DNA of 64,000 bases. It comes from Pacificitalea sp040119125 (GTDB taxonomy: Bacteria > Pseudomonadota > Alphaproteobacteria > Rhodobacterales > Rhodobacteraceae). The stretch's first letter is position 1. Each line of letters begins with the position of its first letter. The DNA lies in the NCBI GenBank assembly GCA_040119125.1, contig JBEDTR010000016.1, positions 248,001 to 312,000 on the forward strand, given 5' to 3'. Shown here in pieces: positions 50,489-58,256 of this stretch. A program made the translations under genes and the position numbers. A model generated the notes under the pieces. That model saw nothing but the letters and a program-made list of their open reading frames with translations. It searched no databases and was not told the DNA's origin.

Positions 50489-51580
50489 ATGGCCGAGTTG
50501 AAATTGACCGATGTGGCCAAGGCCTATGGCAAGGTCGAGGTGCTGTCGCATATCAATCTGGACATCCGGCAAGGCGAATTGGTGGTGTTCGTCGGTCCCT
50601 CGGGCTGTGGCAAATCCACATTGCTGCGGATGATCGCGGGGTTGGAGCGCATCACCGGCGGCACGCTGGAAATCGACGGGACGGTCGTGAATGACGTGCC
50701 ACCCGCGCAGCGTGGCATCGCGATGGTGTTTCAATCCTACGCGCTCTATCCCCATATGACCGTGCGCGACAACATGGCCTTCGCGCTGAAAATTGCGGGC
50801 CAAAGCCGCGCGGAGATCACAGAAGCCGTCGATAATGCCGCGCGCATCCTGCAACTGACACCCTATCTAGATCGCCTCCCCAAGGCCCTGTCGGGCGGGC
50901 AGCGCCAGCGCGTTGCCATTGGCCGGGCCATCGTGCGTGACCCGAAGGTCTACCTGTTTGATGAGCCGCTCTCGAACCTCGACGCCGCGCTGCGGGTCGC
51001 CACCCGGATCGAGATCGCGCAGCTAAAAGAGGCCATGCCCGACAGCACCATGATCTACGTCACCCATGATCAGGTCGAGGCAATGACGCTGGCCTCGCGT
51101 ATCGTGGTGCTGGCGGGGGGCGGTATATCGCAGGTCGGCACACCGCTGGATCTATATGAGCGGCCCGAGAATGAATTCGTGGCACAGTTCATCGGCTCGC
51201 CCGCCATGAACCTGCTGGCAGGCGAGATCATCGCCACTGGCGCGCAGACCACCGTGCGGCTTGCAGGCGGGGGCGAGGCCGTGGCCGCCATTCAGACCGA
51301 CGACAGCGATCTGGGCCGCGCCGTGAACCTTGGCGTCCGGCCCGAAGACCTGACGCCCGCCGAGGACGGCTGGCTTTACCGGGGAGAGGTGGCCATCACC
51401 GAGGCTCTGGGCGAGGTCACGCTGCTGTATTTCCAGCCCGAAGACCCGGCGGCAAAGATCGGTGTCGTCGCGAAGCTGCCGGGTATCCACCGCGACCTGA
51501 AGCATCGCTCCGTCGGTCTGCGCGCGGCCCCGGAGAAGATCCATCTTTTCGCCAATGGCCGTTCGTTGCTCTATCGATAA
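50489..51580 (+). CDS. aglK: Alpha-glucoside ABC transporter ATP-binding protein AglK
   Basis: A 363-residue MsmK/UgpC-type ATPase. Walker A is VGPSGCGKST, residues 35-44; FQSYALYPHMTVRDNMAF is the Q-loop region, KALSGGQRQRVAIGRAIV the signature, VYLFDEPLSNLDAALRV Walker B and IYVTHDQVEAMTLASRIVVL the H-loop. The C-terminal TOBE domain begins near FIGSPAMNLLAGEII. GGGGAGGTGAG is the ribosome binding site. It is the last gene of aglEFGAK. Confidence 0.93.
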   Translation: MAELKLTDVAKAYGKVEVLSHINLDIRQGELVVFVGPSGCGKSTLLRMIAGLERITGGTLEIDGTVVNDVPPAQRGIAMVFQSYALYPHMTVRDNMAFALKIAGQSRAEITEAVDNAARILQLTPYLDRLPKALSGGQRQRVAIGRAIVRDPKVYLFDEPLSNLDAALRVATRIEIAQLKEAMPDSTMIYVTHDQVEAMTLASRIVVLAGGGISQVGTPLDLYERPENEFVAQFIGSPAMNLLAGEIIATGAQTTVRLAGGGEAVAAIQTDDSDLGRAVNLGVRPEDLTPAEDGWLYRGEVAITEALGEVTLLYFQPEDPAAKIGVVAKLPGIHRDLKHRSVGLRAAPEKIHLFANGRSLLYR

Positions 51581-51949
51581 AGGGCAGGGCCTGCCTCCGG
51601 CGGGGATATTTTTCCCATGTTGAATCAGCAGGGGGCACGCCGGGGCAAGGCGGGGCGCCGGGAGAGTGAGCCGATTGGCGCGCGTCATTGCGACGAGTGC
51701 GCGGCGGTTGTGGCGCTGGCCTTTCGCTGGCAGGTTTGATTGTCCGGCGCGAGGTGACGCTTGGGGTGTGTTTCTCCTTGTGGGATAGGGGCCGGGTTGC
51801 TGACGGGGCTCAGTTCGCGGGCGCTGGAGCGAGGCTTTGCGGAGCCTGACGGGTAGGCTCCGGGCGCGATTGCGGCGCGCCGGGTCTTTCCCCTGCCTGA
51901 TATCCGTGCAATAGGGACGCGCCAAACGACACCTCCCGAGGAGATACTC
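51581..51949. other. Intergenic region before guaB with a roseobacter-type mini-element
   Basis: No convincing gene is seen in about 370 bases. At 51593-51614 lies GCCTCCGGCGGGGATATTTT, a short GC hairpin plus T-run of a kind I have seen many times after genes in Rhodobacterales; it may be the agl operon terminator. The rest is GC-rich without clear structure. The guaB promoter should be near the right end. Confidence 0.45.
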
Positions 51950-53398
51950 ATGGAGATTCGCGAGGCTCTCACCTTCGACGACGTGCTGCTGGTTCCGCAG
52001 GCCAGTTCCGTGCTGCCTTCCACAGCGAATGTGACCACTTATGTCACGCGCTCGATCGCCATGAACATTCCGCTGCTCAGCTCGGCAATGGATACCGTGA
52101 CCGAGGATCGCATGGCGATCACCATGGCGCAGGCCGGCGGCATCGGCGTGATCCACCGCAACCTGACCGTCGAGGAACAGGCCGCGCAGGTCCGCCGGGT
52201 CAAGCGTTTCGAAAGCGGTATCGTCTATAATCCCATCACCCTGACCCCCGATCAGACCTTGGCGGATGCCAAGGCGCTGCAGGAGCGTTATAATGTGACC
52301 GGATTTCCGGTCGTGGACGAAGCGGGGCGCGTCGTGGGCATTGTCACCAACCGCGACATGCGCTTTGCCTCCGACGATCGCACTCCGGTCAAGGTCATGA
52401 TGACGTCTGACAAGCTGGCGATCCTGATCGAGCCTGTGGAACTGGACGAAGCGAAAAGCCTGATGAAGGCGCGGCGTATCGAGAAGCTGCTCGTCACGGA
52501 TGGTTCGGGCCGGTTGACTGGTCTGCTGACCTTGAAAGATACCGAAAAAGCCGTGCTGAACCCCAATGCGTGCAAGGACGATCTGGGTCGCTTGCGTGTA
52601 GCGGCTGCCTCGACCGTCGGCGATGCCGGGTTCGAGCGCTCCGCCGCGCTGGTCGATGCCGGGGTCGACATTGTGGTGATCGATACGGCCCATGGGCATT
52701 CCTCGGGTGTCGCGGATGCGGTTGCACGGGCCAAGGCGCTGTCAAACGAGGTGCAGGTCATTGCCGGCAATGTTGCCACGGGCGAGGCCACCCGCGCGCT
52801 GATCGATGCGGGCGCGGATGCGGTGAAGGTGGGTATTGGCCCCGGCTCGATCTGCACCACGCGGATGGTCGCGGGTGTTGGCGTGCCGCAGCTGACGGCA
52901 ATCATGGATTGCGCAGCCGCTGCGGGCGATACTCCGATCATTGCAGATGGCGGGATCAAGTTTTCCGGCGATTTCGCCAAGGCCATCGCGGCGGGCGCAT
53001 CCTGCGCAATGGTCGGCTCGATGATCGCGGGCACGGATGAAAGCCCGGGCGAGGTGATCCTCTACCAAGGCCGGACGTTCAAGGCCTATCGCGGCATGGG
53101 CTCAATCGCTGCAATGGCACGCGGCTCCGCCGACCGCTATTTTCAGAAAGACGCGGCCTCTGACAAGCTGGTTCCCGAAGGCATTGAAGGTCAGGTTCCC
53201 TACAAGGGTTCCGCCGGCACGGTGGTGCATCAGCTTGTCGGCGGCCTCCGCGCCGCGATGGGCTATACGGGCTGCGCCACGGTCGAGGAAATGCGCCGGA
53301 ACTGCCAGTTCGTAAAGATCACCGGCGCCGGGCTAAAGGAAAGCCATGTGCATGACGTGCAGATCACGCGCGAAAGTCCGAACTATCGGATTGGGTGA
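51950..53398 (+). CDS. guaB: Inosine-5'-monophosphate dehydrogenase
   Basis: A 482-residue enzyme. EALTFDDVLLVPQASSVLPS opens the barrel, two CBS domains are inserted at about residues 95-210, GIGPGSICTTRMVAGVGVPQ holds the catalytic Cys and its loop, and ADGGIKFSGDFAKAIAAGA and YRGMGSIAAMARGSADRYFQ close the IMP site. It oxidises IMP to XMP with NAD+, the first committed step of GMP synthesis. GAGGAG precedes the ATG. It is monocistronic, with a terminator after it. Confidence 0.97.
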   Translation: MEIREALTFDDVLLVPQASSVLPSTANVTTYVTRSIAMNIPLLSSAMDTVTEDRMAITMAQAGGIGVIHRNLTVEEQAAQVRRVKRFESGIVYNPITLTPDQTLADAKALQERYNVTGFPVVDEAGRVVGIVTNRDMRFASDDRTPVKVMMTSDKLAILIEPVELDEAKSLMKARRIEKLLVTDGSGRLTGLLTLKDTEKAVLNPNACKDDLGRLRVAAASTVGDAGFERSAALVDAGVDIVVIDTAHGHSSGVADAVARAKALSNEVQVIAGNVATGEATRALIDAGADAVKVGIGPGSICTTRMVAGVGVPQLTAIMDCAAAAGDTPIIADGGIKFSGDFAKAIAAGASCAMVGSMIAGTDESPGEVILYQGRTFKAYRGMGSIAAMARGSADRYFQKDAASDKLVPEGIEGQVPYKGSAGTVVHQLVGGLRAAMGYTGCATVEEMRRNCQFVKITGAGLKESHVHDVQITRESPNYRIG

Positions 53399-53479
53399 GG
53401 TCCGATAGGGTCATGGGGGCGGATTGGGGCTGGCGCTGCATGCGACAGCTGGCCCGACCTTAGGCGACGGATTATTGAA

Positions 53480-53511
53480 GGCCCCGCGCAGATGTTGCGC
53501 GGGGCCTTTTT
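53480..53511 (+). terminator. Rho-independent terminator of guaB
   Basis: GGCCCCGCGCA and TGCGCGGGGCC form a perfect 11-bp stem around a 5-base loop followed by five T. Confidence 0.95.
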
Positions 53512-53657
53512 CTTGGGATCAGTCTGTCGCGCGCGGATCGTGACATCCTATCGGGGTCTGCTCGCAACCGCATATTCCGGTCGCGCGGACCGATCCCTGT
53601 TGGGATATGCGAATTTGGCTGGGGAAGGGGGCTAGACGCCCCCCGTGGGTCGGTGAG

Positions 53658-54644
53658 TCAGACCTCCACCACCACCTTGCCCATGGCCTGACCACTTTTG
53701 AGCCGCGCATAGGCATCGCCTACCTCGGCCAGAGTGAAGGTCCTTGCATCGAGAAGGGGTTTCACAGCACCCGCATCGACCAGCTTGGCAAGCTCCGTCA
53801 GGATATGGCCATGCACTTCGCGTCCGACATCATGCAGCATGGGGAGAAGCATGAAAACGACATGCAGCGACAGTCCCTTGAAATGCGCGGGCGATAGGTC
53901 GAGGTCCAGCAAGGCGACGGTTGTGACGACATGCGCATTCAACGCGGCCGCCGCGAAGGAATTGGGCAGGTTGCCGCCGCCGACCGTATCAAAGACGACA
54001 TCGAACCCGGTCCCGCCTGTGTGGCTGGCGACATAATCTTCGACCTTTTCCTCTTTGAAATCGATGGCTTGCGCGCCGAACCCTTTGATGGCGCTTAGCT
54101 GCGCGTTGCCCGATCCGGTCGAAGACACCTCTGCGCCGAGATGCCGTGCGATCTGCACGGCGATATGCCCGACACCCCCGGCGCCGCCCTGAACCAGAAC
54201 CTTCTGCCCGCTGCCGACCCCGGCGCGATACAGGCCTTCCCACGCGGTGATGCCGACCAGGGGCAGCGCCGCCGCTTCGCGCATGCTCAGCGTGCGGGGC
54301 TTCGGCGCGATCAGGCGCGCATCCGCTAGCATGTATTCGGCCAGAGCCCCCTGAAGATCGGCAAGACCCCCGGCGCAGCCGTAAACCTCATCACCCACGG
54401 CGAAGCGGTCGACGTCATCGCCGACCTCTTCGACGATCCCGGCGAAATCCATCCCCAGAATGGCGGGCAGTTCCGGCGATAGCGGAAGGTCAGAGCCCAT
54501 ATCCTTGATCATCGTGTCGACGGTATTGATGCTCGTCGCCTTGACGCGAATGAGCACATGGCCGGTCGTGACCGCCGGGCGGGCAGCGTCCGACGGGGTG
54601 AAGGCAGCGTCCGGCCCATATTCGTTCAGGATCATCGTTTTCAT
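53658..54644 (-). CDS. Zinc-independent MDR oxidoreductase (quinone-reductase-like)
   Basis: A 328-residue medium-chain dehydrogenase. ILGMDFAGIVEEVGDDVDRF is the catalytic-domain block, VLVQGGAGGVGHIAVQIARH the NADPH-binding Rossmann motif near residue 150, and VFDTVGGGNLPNSFAAA follows. The catalytic and structural zinc cysteines of alcohol dehydrogenases are absent, which fits the quinone reductase/enoyl reductase branch. It lies 109 bases after an SDR gene on the same strand. Both have the same 12-base motif upstream and are divergent from a LysR gene that may control them. Confidence 0.87.
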   Translation of the reverse strand: MKTMILNEYGPDAAFTPSDAARPAVTTGHVLIRVKATSINTVDTMIKDMGSDLPLSPELPAILGMDFAGIVEEVGDDVDRFAVGDEVYGCAGGLADLQGALAEYMLADARLIAPKPRTLSMREAAALPLVGITAWEGLYRAGVGSGQKVLVQGGAGGVGHIAVQIARHLGAEVSSTGSGNAQLSAIKGFGAQAIDFKEEKVEDYVASHTGGTGFDVVFDTVGGGNLPNSFAAAALNAHVVTTVALLDLDLSPAHFKGLSLHVVFMLLPMLHDVGREVHGHILTELAKLVDAGAVKPLLDARTFTLAEVGDAYARLKSGQAMGKVVVEV

Positions 54645-54721
54645 CGGTAACTCCGCTTAAAGGTTATGCTGCGAAGATCGTATCAAGTTCCGTTTCACGG
54701 TATAATCCCGCCAATCACAAT

Positions 54722-54733
54722 TTCAGTTTTCGG
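54722..54733. promoter_or_regulatory. 12-bp motif shared with the LysR/SDR gap (copy 1)
   Basis: TTCAGTTTTCGG lies upstream of the MDR gene, in the gap between the MDR and SDR genes. The identical 12-mer occurs at 55731-55742. It could be a binding site of the LysR regulator; both lie in AT-richer short gaps. Confidence 0.35.
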
Positions 54734-54753
54734 GAGGGCGATATAATGGGATT

Positions 54754-55548
54754 TTAGATACGACGCGCGGGGTCGGATTCATCGCGAATTGCGCGCGTCA
54801 CGTCGGCCACATGGGCCGGGTCCTGCGCTGCCGCGTGGGGTTGGGCGAAACGCCCGCTGTCATTGTCGAAATATCGGCCGCTCGCATTGGCGAACTCTTC
54901 GGACAGCGCGGCACGCCGCAGGATGTCTGCCCCGATTGCCAGATCATTGCCCGACACGCCGAAGCCTTCCCTGACCATCTTGGACGCCAAGAGGGAGCCC
55001 GGATTGACGGCGATCATCACTGGGCCATCGGGGTGGGTGACGGCCATGTCCTGCGTCCAGATCGTGAGGGCCAGTTTGCTTTGCGCATAGGCCGCCATGT
55101 GGTCGAGATCGCCCGTGCCGTGCAACGCCGCCACATCCACGGGGGCTTGCGCCGCAGAGGACAGGTTCACGACGCGTCCCGCCTTTGGAAGGAGAGGCAG
55201 CAGGCGCTGGGTCAGCAGGTAGGGCGCGATGGTGTTCACCACAAAACGGATGTCGCGCCCGTCAGATGTCCGCGTCTGCGCGGTTTTATAGACCCCCGCG
55301 TTATTGATCAGCACGTCGAGATGATCGTGACGATCCAGAACCTCCTGCGCAAAAGCCTCGACCTCGGTCAGCCGGGAAAGATCGGCGCGGTATGTCTCAG
55401 GCGCGCCGCCAACCTTTTGTGCCGCGGCGGCCAGCTTCTCCGCGCTGCGCCCGTGGAGCAGGACGGTATGTCCCTCGGCGCTGAGCGTCTTGGCCGTCAG
55501 CAGGCCGATGCCGTCCGTCGCGCCGGTGATAAGGATGGTTCTAGACAT
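54754..55548 (-). CDS. Short-chain dehydrogenase/reductase
   Basis: A 264-residue SDR. TILITGATDGIGLLTAKTLS (TGxxxGIG cofactor loop near residues 8-15), DVLINNAGVYKT (NNAG), VVNLSSAAQAPVD with the catalytic Ser, and MAAYAQSKLALTIW with the Y-x-x-x-K pair are all intact. The Arg after the second strand (HGRSAEKL) suggests NADPH. I chose the ATG at 55548 because GAGGAG lies just upstream; the frame is open five codons further. It is close to the retinol dehydrogenase/protochlorophyllide-reductase-like branch; the substrate is unknown. Confidence 0.87.
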   Translation of the reverse strand: MSRTILITGATDGIGLLTAKTLSAEGHTVLLHGRSAEKLAAAAQKVGGAPETYRADLSRLTEVEAFAQEVLDRHDHLDVLINNAGVYKTAQTRTSDGRDIRFVVNTIAPYLLTQRLLPLLPKAGRVVNLSSAAQAPVDVAALHGTGDLDHMAAYAQSKLALTIWTQDMAVTHPDGPVMIAVNPGSLLASKMVREGFGVSGNDLAIGADILRRAALSEEFANASGRYFDNDSGRFAQPHAAAQDPAHVADVTRAIRDESDPARRI

Positions 55549-55730
55549 GGGGTGTCTCCTCAATTTTCGAAATCAGGCAGGATATCATCGGCGCCGGAAA
55601 ACCGCAGGTTCATTGCGAGATGCCAAGCGGGTCGGCCGGGGGCGGGCGATACGCCCATACCGGCCCGCGTTCTCTAGTGAGAACCAGAGATATCCCTTGA
55701 AGGTTCAATAAAAACCGGAGCAATTATGAG

Positions 55731-55742
55731 TTCAGTTTTCGG
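55731..55742. promoter_or_regulatory. 12-bp motif shared with the MDR upstream gap (copy 2)
   Basis: TTCAGTTTTCGG lies 15 bases before the LysR start, between the divergent SDR and LysR genes, where LysR proteins usually bind their own promoter and the divergent one. Confidence 0.35.
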
Positions 55743-55757
55743 CTATCAAGTATAAAC

Positions 55758-56663
55758 ATGGACACGGACAATCTACGCTTTTTCGTGAGGGCAGCCGAGC
55801 GGCTCAATATTTCCGCGGCGGGGCGGGAGCTTGGGCTTGCCCCGGCGGTCGCAAGTGCTCGGCTTGCCAAGCTGGAACAGGAACTCGGGGTGGAGCTGCT
55901 GCACCGGACCACGCGCAAGGTGTCCTTGTCGCTAGAAGGTTCGGATTTCCTGCCCTACGCCCGCGAGATCCTCGCTCAGGCCGATGCGGCTCGGGCGGCG
56001 CTTGGCGGAACCGATGCCGGGCCGAAAGGCACGCTGCGCTTCGCCGCGCCGAGCAGTTTCGCGCAATTGCATATCATGCCGCTTCTGCCGGAGTTTCACC
56101 GTGCCTATCCCGACCTCACCCTTGATCTGCGGCTGTCCGACACCCGGTTCGATGCGATTGCGGGGAGTTTCGATCTGGCATTGCGCAGTGCGCCGCTGAC
56201 CGACAGCAGTCTGAAAGGGCGCAAGCTTGCCGACGACACGCGCATTCTTTGTGCCTCGCCGGGTTATATCGACGCGCGCGGCGTGCCGGAAACACCTGCC
56301 GCTCTGCCCGGACACAAATTCATCGCGTGGAGCAACCTTGAGCCCTGCGACCTGATTAACACCACCGGTGATGCCGCGCGTCTGGACCCGGCCCGGATGG
56401 ACTGCCGGACCATTGTCGATGATGGCGATGCACAGCGGGAGGCCACGATTGCAGGGGCGGGGATATCGATCAATTCTCTCTGGAGCGTTGCGCATGAACT
56501 GCGCGCGGGCCGGCTTGTGCGGGTTTTGCCGGGCTGGACGCTGAACGATCGCTCAGTGCTTTGGCTGGTCTATCCCCGCACGAATGTTCTGACCCCGAAA
56601 ACCCGGATTTTCATAGATTTCCTCATCGCGCGCTTGGCGGGAAAATCGGATTGGAGCGCCTGA
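55758..56663 (+). CDS. LysR family transcriptional regulator
   Basis: A 301-residue regulator of normal length. The N-terminal winged HTH is LRFFVRAAERLNISAAGREL plus GLAPAVASARLAKLEQELGV, and the following linker helix LLHRTTRKVSLSLEGSDFLP is typical. The effector domain starts near GTLRFAAPSSFAQLHIMPLL. Residues DLALRSAPLTDSSLKGRKL match the branch that controls quinone or aldehyde stress genes. It is divergent from the SDR and MDR oxidoreductases, which it probably controls. Confidence 0.9.
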   Translation: MDTDNLRFFVRAAERLNISAAGRELGLAPAVASARLAKLEQELGVELLHRTTRKVSLSLEGSDFLPYAREILAQADAARAALGGTDAGPKGTLRFAAPSSFAQLHIMPLLPEFHRAYPDLTLDLRLSDTRFDAIAGSFDLALRSAPLTDSSLKGRKLADDTRILCASPGYIDARGVPETPAALPGHKFIAWSNLEPCDLINTTGDAARLDPARMDCRTIVDDGDAQREATIAGAGISINSLWSVAHELRAGRLVRVLPGWTLNDRSVLWLVYPRTNVLTPKTRIFIDFLIARLAGKSDWSA

Positions 56664-56976
56664 GTGGCCGCGGTCGGGGCAATCCGTCGGCCCCGTCTGC
56701 GCGCGGTGTCGGGGGCGGTCGTGGAGAAGCCGTATAGGGGCATGGTCGGGGTAGGCGTCGTAGGGCAATCCGCGCAAATACCGCCTAGGCGCCGCCTTTC
56801 CTTTAGTCTTCCGGACGCTTAGGTCTGCACCTGAATAGGGTGCGGGCGCGACGGACCGGCGCGGCAAGCGGAGCAGAACTGATGATCACATACGACTACC
56901 CTTGGCGAGGCACAGGCCCGCGTTATTCAGCGGCCTGCGCCAGCAAGACCCGTAATGACAATCCGGTGGTGCCGTC
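56664..56976. other. Intergenic region before rsmB
   Basis: About 310 bases in which I see no convincing gene. An open frame on the minus strand is short, overlaps the LysR gene and shows no recognisable protein. No terminator-like hairpin or regulator palindrome stands out. Confidence 0.35.
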
Positions 56977-58152
56977 ATGACCCCCGCTGCCCGTGTCTCC
57001 GCGGCGATTTCCCTGTTGGATCAGATCCTGAAGGGCGCGCCCGCCGAAAAAGCCCTTACCGTCTGGGCGCGATCCAACCGCTATGCTGGCTCCGGCGATC
57101 GCGCGGCGATCCGGGATCAGGTCTATTCTGCGCTGCGTCGGCTGCGCTCCGCCGCGTGGGCAGGGGGCGCGGGTGAGGCGCCTACCGGACGGGCCTTGAT
57201 GCTGGGACTGTTGCGGCAGGAGGGCGAGGATTTAAGCGCGATTTTCACCGATGCGCGTTTCGCCCCCGGCCCGTTGACCGACGCTGAACAGACCAGTCCC
57301 GATGCCGCGCCCCCGCAGGTCGCGCTGGATTACCCGGCCTGGCTGGAGGCCGATCTGCGCGCCAGTCTCGGCGACGATTTTGTGCCCGTCATGACCACGT
57401 TGCGTGATCGCGCACCCATCACCCTGCGCGTTAATCTGCGTAAATCCGACCCCGCCCATGCCGCGAGCCTGCTTGCCGAGGAGGGGATCGTCACCAAGCC
57501 GAACCCGCGTGCCGACAGCGCCCTAACCGTGATCGAAGGCGCTCGCCGGGTCGCAAATAGCGCCGCCTATCGTGATGGCATTGTCGAATTGCAGGATGCG
57601 GGATCGCAGGCATTGGCACAGGCCGTGCCGGTGGCCGAGGGGGCGCGTGTTCTGGACTATTGCGCCGGGGGCGGAGGCAAGACGCTGGCGCTTGCGGCCC
57701 GCGCGGCTGCCGATTTTACCGCTCATGATGCGATCCCCGCCCGTCTGCGCGACCTCCCCGAACGCGCCCGCCGCGCCGGGGTCACGGTGCAGCTGTCCGA
57801 TGCGCCAGCGGCCAAGGCGTTCGATGTGGTCATTGCCGACGTGCCCTGTTCGGGCAGCGGCGCGTGGCGTCGGCAACCGCAGGCGAAATGGGATCTGACC
57901 GCCGCTCGGCTGGCGGAGCTGACAGAGCTGCAATCCGACATCCTCGACGCTTCGGCGCGCTGCGTCGCACCGGGGGGCGTGCTGGCCTATATGACCTGTG
58001 CGCTTCTGGACGTCGAAAACGACGATCAGGTCCGGGAATTTGGCGCCCGTCACCCTGACTGGGCCCTGATTTCGACGAGCACCAGCCGTCCTGATGCCGA
58101 TGGCGATGGATTTTTCCTTGCCTTGCTCCGGGCCCCTGATCAGACTGACTGA
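56977..58152 (+). CDS. rsmB: RsmB-like 16S rRNA m5C methyltransferase
   Basis: A 391-residue RNA methyltransferase. An N-terminal helical domain (NusB-like) is followed by the Rossmann domain with VLDYCAGGGGKTLALAARAA (SAM motif I, about residue 225), FDVVIADVPCSGSGAWRRQP plus QAKW (motif IV with one catalytic Cys), and LAYMTCALLDVENDDQVREF (motif VI with the nucleophilic Cys). The Cys-containing motifs mark the Nop2/Sun m5C class. It is somewhat shorter than the E. coli enzyme. It lies 104 bases before cckA. Confidence 0.87.
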   Translation: MTPAARVSAAISLLDQILKGAPAEKALTVWARSNRYAGSGDRAAIRDQVYSALRRLRSAAWAGGAGEAPTGRALMLGLLRQEGEDLSAIFTDARFAPGPLTDAEQTSPDAAPPQVALDYPAWLEADLRASLGDDFVPVMTTLRDRAPITLRVNLRKSDPAHAASLLAEEGIVTKPNPRADSALTVIEGARRVANSAAYRDGIVELQDAGSQALAQAVPVAEGARVLDYCAGGGGKTLALAARAAADFTAHDAIPARLRDLPERARRAGVTVQLSDAPAAKAFDVVIADVPCSGSGAWRRQPQAKWDLTAARLAELTELQSDILDASARCVAPGGVLAYMTCALLDVENDDQVREFGARHPDWALISTSTSRPDADGDGFFLALLRAPDQTD

Positions 58153-58171
58153 CAACCTTCAGTTGTTTTTT
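58152..58171 (+). terminator. Weak candidate terminator of rsmB
   Basis: ACAAC and GTTGT form a 5-bp stem around a 5-base loop just at the rsmB stop, followed by five T. The short AT-rich stem makes this a weak call. Confidence 0.3.
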
Positions 58172-58190
58172 GGCCGAGAACGCCGAAATC

Positions 58191-58206
58191 TTAACTCGGG
58201 ATTAAC
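58191..58206 (+). promoter_or_regulatory. CtrA-box-like site upstream of cckA
   Basis: TTAACTCGGGATTAAC has the exact TTAA-N7-TTAAC spacing of the alphaproteobacterial CtrA binding site, 50 bases before the cckA start. CckA is the kinase at the head of the CtrA phosphorelay, so a feedback loop is suggested. Confidence 0.6.
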
Positions 58207-58256
58207 CTTTCCCGTGCGAGGCCTGAGGGGAATGGTTCTGGTCGAGGAGGGAACAG

